A stretch of DNA of 64,000 bases, from contig NZ_LMDC01000012.1 of NCBI RefSeq assembly GCF_001425705.1, positions 962,772 to 1,026,771 of the forward strand, given 5' to 3'. Position 1 is the stretch's first letter. Each line of letters opens with the position of its first letter. Made by a program: the position numbers and the translations under genes. Of the stretch, positions 28,910-40,453 are shown one piece after another. The notes beneath the pieces are model-generated. The model searched no databases. It saw only the letters and a program-made list of their open reading frames with translations, and was not told the DNA's origin. This stretch comes from Pelomonas sp. Root1217 (GTDB taxonomy: Bacteria > Pseudomonadota > Gammaproteobacteria > Burkholderiales > Burkholderiaceae_C).

Positions 28910-30540
28910 ATGAGTGCATCGAGAATCTGGCTCGCCATGAGCTTGCTGCTGGCCTGCGCCTGGGCGAAGGCGCAGGGCGACGCGGCCGACGCCGACTGGC
29001 GCTACCGCATTCAGCCCGGTGACACGCTGATCACGCTGACCGACGCCTGGCTGGCGCCGCCCAAGACCTGGCGCGATCTGCAAAAGCTCAACCGCGTGCC
29101 CGATCCTTTGCGGCTGATGCCCGGTTCCACCTTGCGCATGCCCGTGGCCTGGCTGAAGCGCGAGGCCGGCGTCGCCGAGGCCGTGTTTGCGCGTGGCCAG
29201 GTCACGCGTCAGCGTGGCAGCACGAGCGAAGCTCTGGCCGTGGGCGCAACACTGCAAAGCGGCGACCGCATCCGTACCGGCGCGCAGTCCAGCGCCAGCC
29301 TGCGCTTTGCCGACGGCTCGCGCCTGCTGATCCCGCCGGAAAGCGATGTGACGCTCGACCAACTGCTGGTGCTGGGCCGCGGCGCCATCCCGGCCGTGCG
29401 CATCGGCGTGCAGCAGGGTGGGGCTGACAGCCGCGTCGCGCCGAATGCCCAACGCGTGCCGCTGTACGAAGTGCGCACGCCGCATGTCAACCTGGGCGTG
29501 CGCGGCACCGAGTTCCGCGTGCAGACGGCGGCCGGTGCCAGTCGCATGCAGGTGCTGTCCGGTGCCGTGCATGCCGACGGCCTGGGCCTCGACGTGGCCA
29601 CCGGCCAGGGCTTGCTGGCGGAAGGCGCGGCACGTTCAGTCGCGCCGCTGCTGCCAGCGCCCGACCTGAGCGGCCTGCTGCCCGTGACGGAGCGGCTGCC
29701 GCTGCATCTGGCCTGGGTCGGCGGGCCGGCGGGTGCCGCCACCTGGCGCGTGCAGCTCTACGTCAGCAGTGACTTCGACCGCCTGCTGCTGGATGACGTC
29801 GTGGCCGAGCCGGCCGTCACATGGCCCGAGGCGCGCGAGCTGGCCGACGGCGACTACACGCTGCGCGTGCGCGCCATCGACGCGCGCGGGCAGGAGGGCG
29901 CCGCTGCCGATGCAAGCATCCGCCTGCTGGCCCGGCCCGAGCCGCCCTTCATCCAGGCGCCTGCGCCCGGTGCCGTCAGCTACGCCGGTGGCACGGCCTT
30001 TGCCTGGACGCGCAACACGGTGGCGCCGAATGTGCGCCTGCAGATCGCGCGGGATGCCGGCTTCAAGGACCTGGTCCTGCAACCCGCACCCATCGATGGT
30101 GCGAATTACGACGCCCGATTAGCTGACGGCATCTATCACTGGCGCATCGCTTCCGTCGAAGCGAACGGCCGTGCCGGGCCGTTCGGCGACCCGCAGACGT
30201 TCGAGATCAGACCTCCGCCGCCCGTCCCGCCGCCGGCCGAACCCGAAGTTACTGGCGACCAGCTCAAACTGCGCTGGCGGGCCGACCCGGGTGTCACGCG
30301 CTACCAACTGGAATGGTCCAGGACCGAGGCCTTCGACCGTGTGGAGGGCGCCGACGTGCAGCGCTTCGCCACCGACAAGCCCGAGCTCGCGATGCCCAAG
30401 CCGTCAGCGGGCAAGTACTTCCTGCGCGCCCGCGGCTTCAATGCCGCCGACGCCCCCAGCCCCTGGGGCCAGACGCAGATGATCGAGGTGCCCTACCCGC
30501 GCTGGCTGTGGCTGCTGCCCTTGCTGCTGATCCCCGTCCT

Positions 30541-30544
<4 letters not shown>
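28910..30544 (+). CDS. FecR-domain protein with LysM-like segment
   Basis: A 544-residue exported protein: signal peptide 1-22 (LLLACAWAKAQG), LysM-like segment about 32-80 (YRIQPGDTLITLTDAWL), FecR domain about 90-205 (GDRIRTGAQSSASLRFADGSRLLIPPES, then NLGVRGTEFRV), later fibronectin-like beta domains, a Pro-rich joint and a C-terminal hydrophobic segment (WLWLLPLLLIPVL) that may anchor it. FecR domains sense periplasmic signals. It overlaps the CHASE2 kinase gene by four bases (TTGA), so it is likely that kinase's periplasmic partner. Confidence 0.85.
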
Positions 30545-32922
<2,378 letters not shown>

Positions 32923-32950
32923 GCCTTGCGGCGCCGGCCGCGGACGTGAA

Positions 32951-33002
32951 GGAAGTCAGGCCCTAATTCGCAGTGCTGTGAATGCGCCACAGCCTGACTT
33001 CC
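32951..33002. promoter_or_regulatory. Nested inverted repeat before the TonB receptor
   Basis: GGAAGTCAGG (32951-32960) pairs perfectly with CCTGACTTCC (32993-33002); inside it CTGTG (32976-32980) pairs with CACAG (32988-32992). It ends 120 bases before the receptor start, in a 200-base gap that otherwise holds only a weak short frame. It could be an operator or a 5' leader fold, or the terminator of the kinase gene without a T-run. Confidence 0.4.
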
Positions 33003-33122
33003 CGCAGGGGAGGAGCCATGAACTGCGGCTCAACACTTCTTTGCATGAGGGCAACAAGCCGCGCCGCGGCGGGGGTCGGGGGCGACCCTTCACAAGGCCC
33101 CAACTGACAGGAGTGAGCTTCC

Positions 33123-35903
33123 ATGCAACACCGCCACACCCGACTGGCGCTGGCCTTGCTGGCCGCCGGTATCGCCGGCTCGGCCGCTGCGCAGAACGCA
33201 CCGGCCCAACAGCAGCAGCTCGAGCGCATCACCATCACCGGCTCGTCGATCAAGCGCGTGGAATCCGAGACGGCCCTGCCGGTGTCGGTGATGACGCGCG
33301 ACCAGATCGAGAAGACCGGCGCCACCAACGTCGAGGACATCCTGCGCCGCATCGGTGCCAACACCGCCGTGCAGTCGGACACCACGCAGGGCGCCGGCTA
33401 TTCCCAGAGTTTCGCCAACCTGCGCGGCCTGGGCCCCAACTCGACGCTGGTGCTGCTGAATGGCCGGCGCCTGGCCAACTTCGCCTTCGGCTCCATCGGC
33501 GGCAATTCGTCGGTGGACCTGAACAGCATCCCTTTCGCGGCCATCGACCGCATCGAGGTGCTGCGTGACGGCGCCTCGGCCGTGTATGGCACCGACGCCG
33601 TCGGCGGCGTCATCAACTTCATCACCCGCAAGGACTACGACAAGGGCGCCGTCACGCTGAAGTACGGCGCACCCGAGAAGAGCATCGGCGGCAAGGAGAC
33701 GAGCGCCTCCATCGCCTTCGGCATGGGCGGCCTCAAGACCGATGGCTACAACCTGCTCGTGACCGGCAACGTCAAGAAGCAGACCAAGGTCAGCTCCCTC
33801 GACCAGAAGTGGTACCTGCGCGGCATCGACGAGATCCCCGGCTCCGATCCCCCCACCTCGGGCCGCTCCTTCCCGGGCCGCCTCGTCGACTTCAACATCA
33901 CGCCGGGCGCCTATGCCAACGCGGGCACCAACTTCAGCCCCTGCGACCCCAACTTCAACACCATCCAGGACGTGGTGAATGCCGCAGGGCAGCCCGTTCT
34001 GACCCCAAACGGCACCCAGAAAAAGCGCTGCCGCTTCATCTACCCGGCCATGCAGGAGAACCTGCCCGACTCCAAGAAGGCCGACGCCTTCGGTCGGTTG
34101 ACGCTGGACACGGGCGGCGATTCGCAGATCTTCTTCGAGGCCAGCTACGCACGCAACGACTCCATCGGCCGCACGGCCGCCGTGCCCATTGACTCGACGG
34201 CGGGTCATGTGAAGGCCGACGGCACCTACCCGTCCTTCGCCTTCCCCATCTCGAGCAAATACTTCCCGGCGGCACTGCTGACCAGCCTGGGCTACACGCC
34301 GGCGCAGTTCGACACGCTGGGTGGCGGTTTCACCGAGATCGCGATGCGTTCCGTGCCGGTCGGCCCGCGCACCAACAACGTGTTGAACGAGCAGACCCGC
34401 TTCGTGGCCGGTGCCGCCGGCATCTTCCAGGGCTGGGACTACGACGCCGGCCTGACGATGTCGCAGGCCAAGGGCTCGCTGGACTACTACAACTACCTGC
34501 ACGAAGGCCGCTTCATCACCGAACTGGCCACCGGGGTCATCAATCCCTTCGGCCCGCAGGATGAAGCTGGACTGGCCGCGCTGAACCGCGCGCGCATGGA
34601 AGGCCCGATGCGCCGTTCCAAGAGCACGACCTATGCGCTGGACGCCAAGGCCAGCCGCGAGCTGATGGCGATGGCCGGTGGACCCATGATGCTGGCCGTC
34701 GGCACCGACCTGCGCAAGGAAAAGGCCGACGACCATGCCGTGAACGCCGACTATGAGCTGGGCCTGCACATCGGCGGCGAAGGCACGGTGCCCAAGACCG
34801 TGGCCTCGCGCACCATCTATGCCGTGTTCAGTGAGCTGTCCATGCCCTTCGCCAAGGGCTGGGAGGCAACGGTCAAGGCGCGTTACGACAAATACAGCGA
34901 CTTCGGCGGCACGTTCAACCCGGGCGTGACGCTGCGCTTCCAGCCTAGCCGCGAAGTGCTGCTGCGCGGCAGCGCCGGCACGGGCTTCCGCGCGCCGACG
35001 CTGTGGGACGTGAACAGCCCGACGGCCTTCACCAACACTGCCAACTCCCTGGTCGACCCGAACTGCCCGGCCGGCCAGGCCGGCGACCCACGCTGCGAAA
35101 CGCAGTTCAATGTGCGCTTGTCCAGCGACCCCAACCTCAAGCCCGAAAAGTCGCGCCAGTATTCGTTCGGCGCGGTGTTCGAGCCGATGCGTGACCTGTC
35201 CATCGCGCTGGACTACTGGCACATCCAGAAGAAGGACCAGATCGGCACCATCGGCGGCGACGCCATCATGTCCGACCCGGTCCTCTATCAGCGCTACATC
35301 TCCCGCATCCACCGCCTGGCCCCGCCGAACAACTTCATCAGCTATATCGAGACGCCGGTCGAGAATCTGGGCGACCTTAAGACCAACGGCCTCGACGTGG
35401 ACGTGAAGGCCAGCTGGACGCTGGGCAGCATGGGCCGCCTGGGCGCCAGCTTCACCGGCAGCTACATCAACCAGTGGAAGCAGCAGAACGGCAAGGGCAC
35501 GCCGTTCGTCTCCTACGAGGGCACGGCCGGCGACGGCGCCGGCGTGCAACCGGTGCCCAAGTGGCAGCACACGCTGGGCCTGGACTGGAACATGGGCAAC
35601 TGGAACCTCACGCTGGAGAACGTCTTCATCAAGGGCTGGACGGAATCGGCCGGCCTGGTGGAGGCCAATGTCGGCCCGCTCGTCGAGCACAAGGTCAAGG
35701 ACACCAGCCGCTGGAACATGGCCGTCGGCTGGAAGCCCACGTCGACGCTGGCTCTGCGCCTGGGCGCGCGCAACCTGCTGGACCAGGACCCGCCGTTCAC
35801 CGCCGTGTCCAGCTATGGCTCGCACGTGACCGGTTATGCCGGCTCCTTCGTCGATCCGCGCGGCCGCTTCTGGTATCTCACGGCGAGCTATCAGTTCAAG
35901 TGA
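33123..35903 (+). CDS. TonB-dependent outer-membrane receptor
   Basis: A 926-residue outer-membrane protein: signal peptide 1-23 (LALALLAAGIAGSAAAQ), TonB-box region near ERITITGSSIKR, plug domain about 45-165 (VEDILRRIGANTAV, NLRGLGPNSTLVLLNGRRLA, IDRIEVLRDGASAVYGTDAVGGVINFITR), and a 22-strand barrel ending in FWYLTASYQFK. The GSSIKR and AVYGTDAVGGVINFIT style is that of receptors for larger organic substrates rather than a siderophore type, but the ligand is unknown. AGGAG lies ten bases before the ATG. A strong terminator follows. Confidence 0.93.
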   Translation: MQHRHTRLALALLAAGIAGSAAAQNAPAQQQQLERITITGSSIKRVESETALPVSVMTRDQIEKTGATNVEDILRRIGANTAVQSDTTQGAGYSQSFANLRGLGPNSTLVLLNGRRLANFAFGSIGGNSSVDLNSIPFAAIDRIEVLRDGASAVYGTDAVGGVINFITRKDYDKGAVTLKYGAPEKSIGGKETSASIAFGMGGLKTDGYNLLVTGNVKKQTKVSSLDQKWYLRGIDEIPGSDPPTSGRSFPGRLVDFNITPGAYANAGTNFSPCDPNFNTIQDVVNAAGQPVLTPNGTQKKRCRFIYPAMQENLPDSKKADAFGRLTLDTGGDSQIFFEASYARNDSIGRTAAVPIDSTAGHVKADGTYPSFAFPISSKYFPAALLTSLGYTPAQFDTLGGGFTEIAMRSVPVGPRTNNVLNEQTRFVAGAAGIFQGWDYDAGLTMSQAKGSLDYYNYLHEGRFITELATGVINPFGPQDEAGLAALNRARMEGPMRRSKSTTYALDAKASRELMAMAGGPMMLAVGTDLRKEKADDHAVNADYELGLHIGGEGTVPKTVASRTIYAVFSELSMPFAKGWEATVKARYDKYSDFGGTFNPGVTLRFQPSREVLLRGSAGTGFRAPTLWDVNSPTAFTNTANSLVDPNCPAGQAGDPRCETQFNVRLSSDPNLKPEKSRQYSFGAVFEPMRDLSIALDYWHIQKKDQIGTIGGDAIMSDPVLYQRYISRIHRLAPPNNFISYIETPVENLGDLKTNGLDVDVKASWTLGSMGRLGASFTGSYINQWKQQNGKGTPFVSYEGTAGDGAGVQPVPKWQHTLGLDWNMGNWNLTLENVFIKGWTESAGLVEANVGPLVEHKVKDTSRWNMAVGWKPTSTLALRLGARNLLDQDPPFTAVSSYGSHVTGYAGSFVDPRGRFWYLTASYQFK

Positions 35904-35937
35904 AATGGATCGCGCCCCACCGGCGCGGCGTGATCAC

Positions 35938-35963
35938 AAGGGGCTCCTCGGAGCCCCTTTTTA
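35938..35963 (+). terminator. Rho-independent terminator of the TonB receptor gene
   Basis: Nine-base perfect stem AAGGGGCTC/GAGCCCCTT with a four-base loop and a following TTTT, 35 bases behind the stop. Confidence 0.88.
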
Positions 35964-36063
35964 CTGGCTCAGCCCTTCGGCCCGCCGGGCGTAATGCCTG
36001 AGTGATGTACTGGGGCGCTGCTTCTGGCTAGAGTCGCCCGCGTCCCACCCCTTGAGGAATCCC

Positions 36064-36519
36064 ATGATCAACATGACCGTCAACGGTCGCGCCGTCTCGC
36101 TGGACGCCGAGCCCGATATGCCCTTGCTGTGGGCTGTGCGGGAAGAGTTGCAGCTGACCGGCACGAAATTCGGCTGCGGGGCGGCCCAGTGCGGCGCCTG
36201 CACCATGCATGTGGGAGGCAGCCCGGTGCGGTCCTGCATGACACCGATTTCCTCGGTGCAAGGCCCGGTGACCACCATCGAGGGCATCGCCACCGACAAG
36301 GTTGGCCAAGCCGTGCAGGCGGCCTGGGTCGAACATGACGTGGCCCAGTGCGGCTACTGTCAGAGCGGCCAGGTCATGAGTGCGGTTGCGCTGCTCAAGG
36401 GCAACAAAAAGCCCAGTGACGCGCAAATCGACGAGGCCATGGCCGGCAATCTCTGCCGCTGCGGCACCTACACCCGCATCCGTGCGGCCATCCACGCGGC
36501 TGCGGCCCAACTCGCCTGA
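36064..36519 (+). CDS. [2Fe-2S] subunit of a molybdenum hydroxylase (IorA-like)
   Basis: A 151-residue subunit with two [2Fe-2S] clusters: plant-ferredoxin type [13 protein letters not shown] (about 38-50) and the C-terminal [10 protein letters not shown] with CRCGTYTRI. It passes electrons from the molybdenum subunit encoded just downstream. The arrangement is like isoquinoline 1-oxidoreductase and periplasmic aldehyde oxidoreductases. GAGGAATCCC before ATG 36064 fixes the start. It has no export signal of its own and may ride with the Tat-targeted partner. Confidence 0.92.
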   Translation: MINMTVNGRAVSLDAEPDMPLLWAVREELQLTGTKFGCGAAQCGACTMHVGGSPVRSCMTPISSVQGPVTTIEGIATDKVGQAVQAAWVEHDVAQCGYCQSGQVMSAVALLKGNKKPSDAQIDEAMAGNLCRCGTYTRIRAAIHAAAAQLA

Positions 36520-36529
36520 GGAGGCCGAC

Positions 36530-38758
36530 ATGCTGAATCCCCGTCGTATCGACCAGGCCGCCACCCGTGGCCCCGCGGGCCTGTCCCGCCGCAGCTTCGT
36601 CACCACCACCGTCGGCGGTGCCGTCGGCCTGGCCCTGCTGCCCGGCGTCGGCCTGGCGCAGGCGCCCAGGCCCGGCTCCAAGCCGACCGAACAGCCGCTG
36701 GCCTTCGTCACCATCGCCAAGGACGGCACGACCACCATCCTGTGCAACCGCATGGACATGGGCCAGGGCGTCGAGACCGGCCTGGCCATGATCTGCGCCG
36801 AGGAGCTGGAGGCCGACTGGAGCAAGGTCCGCACCGGTTTTGGCGACCAGAAGGCTGCCTACGTCGACCCGCTGTTCGGCATCCACCTGACCGGCGGCTC
36901 CAACTCGGTCAAGAACAGCTACCAGCAGTACCGCGAACTGGGCGCGCGCACCAAGGCCATGCTGGTGGCCGCCGCGGCCGAGAGCTGGGGGGTGCCGGCC
37001 GCATCGTTAAAAGCCGAGAACGGCGTCATTTCGGGTAGTGGCAAGAGCGCCGGCTATGGCGAGTTCTTCGACGCCGCCATGAAGGGCACGGTGCCAGAGG
37101 CCGTCACGCTGAAGGACCCCAAGAGCTTCAAGCTGATCGGCAAGCCCACCGGGCTGGTCGTCGGCAAGGCCAAGAGCACCGGCACCCAGGCCTACGGCAT
37201 GGATGTGCAACTGCCTGGCATGGCGGTGGCCGTCATCCAGCGCCCGCCGGTCTTCAACGGCAAGGTCGCCAAGCTCGATTCGACCGAAGCGCTCAAGGTC
37301 AAGGGCGTCAAGGCCGTGCTGCCGGTGGCGCTGGACCGCGGCGGCCAGGGCGTGGCCGTGGTGGCCAGCGGCTATTGGGCGGCCAAGAAGGGGCGGGACG
37401 CGCTCAAGGTCGACTGGGACCTGGGTGGCGTGGCCAAGCCCGACACCGCGGCGCTGACCAAGCAGTACCTGGCCCTGGCCAAGACGCCCGGCACGCCGGC
37501 GCCCAAGCCGGAGTTCCAGGCCGATGCCAGCGCCTGGGCGAAGGCGCCCAGAAAGATCACGGCGGACTTCGTCTTCCCCTATCTGAACCACGCCCAGATG
37601 GAGCCGCTGGCCTGCACGGTGGACCTGAAGGCCGACCGCTGCGACTTCTATTACGCGGCCCAGATGCCCGGCATCGATGCGATGAACCTGGCCAAGACGG
37701 TGGGGCTCAAGCCCGAGCAGGTGCAAGTCAATGTGCAGATGGCGGGCGGCGGTTTCGGCCGGCGCGCCACGCCCGCCACCGAATGGCCGCGCGAGGCGGC
37801 AGCCGTGGCGGTGGCCCTGGCCCAGGCCGGCAAACCCATGCCGGTCAAGGTGATCTGGAGTCGCGAGGACGACGTCAAGGCCGGCTACTACCGGCCCATG
37901 ACCGTGCACCGCGCCGAGATCGGCTTCGACGCCAGCGGCAAGGTCGCAGGCTGGCAGCACCGCATCGTCAGCCAGAGCATCCTGAAGGGCTCGCCGCTGG
38001 AGGGCTTTGGCTACCAGAAGGGTGTGGACGGCACGACGACCGAGGGCATGCGCGAGCCCTATGAGTTCCCGATGAACCTCAGCGTCCACCACCCCGACGT
38101 CAATGTGCCGGTGCTGTGGTGGCGCTCGGTCGGCTCCACGCACACGGCCTATGTGATGGAGACGCTGGTCGACGAGATCGCCTTCGCCACCAAGCAGGAC
38201 CCGGTGGCCTATCGGCTCAAGCTGATGGAGGGCAATGCCAAGGCCGACCGCCATCGCGCGGCCCTGCAGGCGGCCGTCGACAAGAGCGGCTATGGCAAGC
38301 GCAAGCTCAAACCCGGCCAGGCCTGGGGCGTGGCGGTGCACGAGAGCTTCGAGTCGGTGGTCGCCTATGTCGTCGTGGCGAGCATGAAGGGCAAGGGCAA
38401 GGATCGCCAGCCGGTGCTGCAGGAAGTGCATGCCGGCGTGCACTGCAACCTCTGCATCAACCCCAAGGCGGTCGAGACGCAGGTGCAGGGCGCCGCCATC
38501 ATGGCCTTGGCCACGACCATGCCGACGCACCGCGTCACCTTCAAGGACGGCGTCGTCGAGCAGAACAACTTCTACGACATGGCCATGCCGCGCATGCCGG
38601 ACGCGCCCAAGGTCATGACCGTCAGCATCGTGCCCAGCAACGACCCGCCCAAGGGCATGGGCGAGCCCGGGTTGCCGCCGCTGGCACCGGCGCTGGCGAA
38701 CGCAGTGGCCCGGCTGACCGGCAAGCGCCAGCGCGAGCTGCCGTTCAGCTTCGCGTGA
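36530..38758 (+). CDS. Molybdopterin-binding subunit of an aldehyde/isoquinoline oxidoreductase family enzyme (IorB-like)
   Basis: A 742-residue catalytic subunit of the xanthine dehydrogenase superfamily. A Tat signal SRRSFVTTTVGG (near residues 21-32) and hydrophobic stretch indicate export as a folded complex. Molybdenum-cofactor segments include GQGVETGLAMICAEELEADW and GGGFGRRATP, and the C-terminus has GMGEPGLPPLAPALANAV with the conserved active-site Glu. The duplicated-domain layout is that of IorB-type enzymes. Substrate is unknown. It follows the iron-sulfur subunit by ten bases; no FAD subunit is present, so the acceptor is probably a cytochrome. Confidence 0.9.
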   Translation: MLNPRRIDQAATRGPAGLSRRSFVTTTVGGAVGLALLPGVGLAQAPRPGSKPTEQPLAFVTIAKDGTTTILCNRMDMGQGVETGLAMICAEELEADWSKVRTGFGDQKAAYVDPLFGIHLTGGSNSVKNSYQQYRELGARTKAMLVAAAAESWGVPAASLKAENGVISGSGKSAGYGEFFDAAMKGTVPEAVTLKDPKSFKLIGKPTGLVVGKAKSTGTQAYGMDVQLPGMAVAVIQRPPVFNGKVAKLDSTEALKVKGVKAVLPVALDRGGQGVAVVASGYWAAKKGRDALKVDWDLGGVAKPDTAALTKQYLALAKTPGTPAPKPEFQADASAWAKAPRKITADFVFPYLNHAQMEPLACTVDLKADRCDFYYAAQMPGIDAMNLAKTVGLKPEQVQVNVQMAGGGFGRRATPATEWPREAAAVAVALAQAGKPMPVKVIWSREDDVKAGYYRPMTVHRAEIGFDASGKVAGWQHRIVSQSILKGSPLEGFGYQKGVDGTTTEGMREPYEFPMNLSVHHPDVNVPVLWWRSVGSTHTAYVMETLVDEIAFATKQDPVAYRLKLMEGNAKADRHRAALQAAVDKSGYGKRKLKPGQAWGVAVHESFESVVAYVVVASMKGKGKDRQPVLQEVHAGVHCNLCINPKAVETQVQGAAIMALATTMPTHRVTFKDGVVEQNNFYDMAMPRMPDAPKVMTVSIVPSNDPPKGMGEPGLPPLAPALANAVARLTGKRQRELPFSFA

Positions 38759-38759
38759 G

Positions 38760-38975
38760 TCAGGTGCTGACCGGCGCTGGCGTGTAGCCGGCGTCGGTCA
38801 GCACGGCGACCAGCGCCTCGCGGGGCAGGGCGCTGTGCACCTCGGCCGTCCTGGCCTCGCGGTCGATTTCGACGCGGGCCTGGGCGTCGGCCGCCTTGAG
38901 CGCTTCGGTAATGGTGGCGACGCAATGGCCGCAGCTCATGTCGGGAAGGATGAATCGGTACATCGCTGGCATCAT
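38760..38975 (-). CDS. Heavy-metal-associated (CopZ-like) protein
   Basis: A 71-residue single HMA domain with the metal site MSCGHC (M-x-C-x-x-C), fold beta-alpha-beta-beta-alpha-beta, ending GYTPAPVST. Such proteins carry Cu(I) or similar ions, often to a P-type ATPase; none is nearby. AAGGA seven bases before ATG 38975 supports this start; ATG 38963 (MYRFILPD) is the alternative and gives the more usual length. Divergent from the FMN reductase gene. Confidence 0.85.
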   Translation of the reverse strand: MMPAMYRFILPDMSCGHCVATITEALKAADAQARVEIDREARTAEVHSALPREALVAVLTDAGYTPAPVST

Positions 38976-39002
38976 GCCCGCATCCTTCTTTGCGGTATCG
39001 CC

Positions 39003-39557
39003 ATGCACATCATTGCCCTCAGCGGCGCGCTGCGCCGCGCCTCCTACAACACCGCCCTGCTGCGCGCTGCCAGCGCGATGGCGCCCGAGGGCGTCACGAT
39101 CGAGCTGCGCACCCTGCACGGCATTCCCCTCTATGACGGCGACGTCGAGGCCCAGGGCATCCCCGAGGCGGTGACCAAACTGCGCGAGGAGATCCGTGCC
39201 GCGGATGCGCTGCTGATCGGCACGCCCGAGTACAACCACTCCATCCCCGGCGTGCTGAAGAACGGGTTGGACTGGCTGTCGCGGCCCAGCGGCGAAGGCA
39301 CCAAGCTGTTTGGCGGCAAACCCACCGGCGTGATCGGCGCATCGCCGGGGGGCTTCGGCACCGTGCGTTCCCAGCGCGCCTTGCTCGCGGTGCTGCATGC
39401 CTTCGGCAGCGACTTCTGGATGGCCGGCGAGCTGCTGGTCTCCAAGGCCGGCTCGGTCTTTGACGCCGACGGCCATCTCGTCGATGACCGGGTGCGGGGC
39501 CAGTTGCAGGCCTTTGTCCACGGTTTTGTCGACTTCGTGCGCAAGAGAACGTCATGA
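39003..39557 (+). CDS. NAD(P)H-dependent FMN reductase
   Basis: A 184-residue flavodoxin-fold reductase. FMN-phosphate loop SGALRRASYN (residues 6-15), GTPEYNHSIPGVLKNGLDWLSR (about 75-96) and GASPGGFGTVRSQRALLAVL (about 112-131) are the family marks. It reduces quinones, chromate or azo dyes in related proteins; physiological role here is unknown. The stop overlaps the ATG of the pirin gene (ATGA), so both are co-translated. Confidence 0.92.
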   Translation: MHIIALSGALRRASYNTALLRAASAMAPEGVTIELRTLHGIPLYDGDVEAQGIPEAVTKLREEIRAADALLIGTPEYNHSIPGVLKNGLDWLSRPSGEGTKLFGGKPTGVIGASPGGFGTVRSQRALLAVLHAFGSDFWMAGELLVSKAGSVFDADGHLVDDRVRGQLQAFVHGFVDFVRKRTS

Positions 39558-40453
39558 GCGTCCACGTCGAGCGCATCGCCAGCCACATCGGCGACGTGGG
39601 CGGCATTCCGATCCAGCGCGCCCTGCCCAACAAGGGCCGGCGCATCATTGGCGCCTGGTGCTTTGCCGACCATGCCGGCCCTGCCACCTTGCCGCCCGAG
39701 CGGCGCATGAATGTCGGCCCGCATCCGCACACGGGGTTGTCGACCTTCAGCTGGATGATCGAAGGCGAGATCCTGCACCGCGACAGCCTGGGTTCCGAGC
39801 AAGTGCTGCGGCCCGGCCAGGTCAACCTGATGACGGCGGGCCACGGCATCTCGCACAGCGAGGAGTCGCTGTCCGACCGCATCCACCTGGCCCAGCTGTG
39901 GATCGCGCTGCCCGATGCCGAGCGCGAACGCGCCCCCAGCTTCCAGCATTTCGCTGAACTGCCGCGGTTCAGCCAAGGCGGTTTCGAGGCGACGCTGCTC
40001 GTCGGCGGGCTGGGCGGCCAACGCTCGCCGGTACCCAGCTTCACGCCGCTACTGGGCGTGGATCTCGTCGCCGACGGTCCGGCCGATGCGGTGCTGGCGC
40101 TGCAGCCGGGTTTCGAGCACGGGTTGATGCTGCTGGAAGGCGAGATCGAAGTGGCACCGGCCGGCCATGATGCGGTCGAGACGATAACGCCCGGGACGCT
40201 GCTGTACATCGGCCCTGGCTGCGATTCTGTCGAGCTGCGCTGCTCGGTCGCGTCACGCCTGCTGCTGCTTGGCGGCGGACCCTGGGCCCAGCCGCCGCTG
40301 CTGTGGTGGAACTTCGTCGGCCGCGAGCCGGCGGAGATGCAGGCTTGGGCGATGGATTGGGCGCGCGAGGACGGTGGGCGCTTTGGTGCGGTCGAGGGCT
40401 ATGTCGGCCCACGCATCCCGGTGCCACCGGTGCCCGCGCTGCGCAAACCCTAG
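39554..40453 (+). CDS. Pirin family protein
   Basis: A 299-residue double cupin. The N-terminal metal site lies in PHPHTGLSTFSWMIEGEILHRDSLGSEQVLRPGQVNLMTAGHGISHSEE, typical of pirins, some of which are quercetin dioxygenases. The C-terminal cupin (GFEHGLMLLEGEIEVAP) is poorer in metal ligands, as usual. Coupled to the upstream FMN reductase. It overlaps the opposite gene's end by four bases. Confidence 0.92.
   Translation: MSVHVERIASHIGDVGGIPIQRALPNKGRRIIGAWCFADHAGPATLPPERRMNVGPHPHTGLSTFSWMIEGEILHRDSLGSEQVLRPGQVNLMTAGHGISHSEESLSDRIHLAQLWIALPDAERERAPSFQHFAELPRFSQGGFEATLLVGGLGGQRSPVPSFTPLLGVDLVADGPADAVLALQPGFEHGLMLLEGEIEVAPAGHDAVETITPGTLLYIGPGCDSVELRCSVASRLLLLGGGPWAQPPLLWWNFVGREPAEMQAWAMDWAREDGGRFGAVEGYVGPRIPVPPVPALRKP

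Noticed and set aside
28703-29572. A minus-strand frame overlapping the palindrome and the FecR gene
   Set aside because: It reads the palindrome and the antisense of a good coding gene; no domain.
33090-35825. A 911-codon open frame antisense to the TonB receptor
   Set aside because: In high-GC DNA the reverse frames of real genes stay open. The translation is His/Asp/Val/Ala-rich without any domain, while the plus strand encodes a clear receptor.
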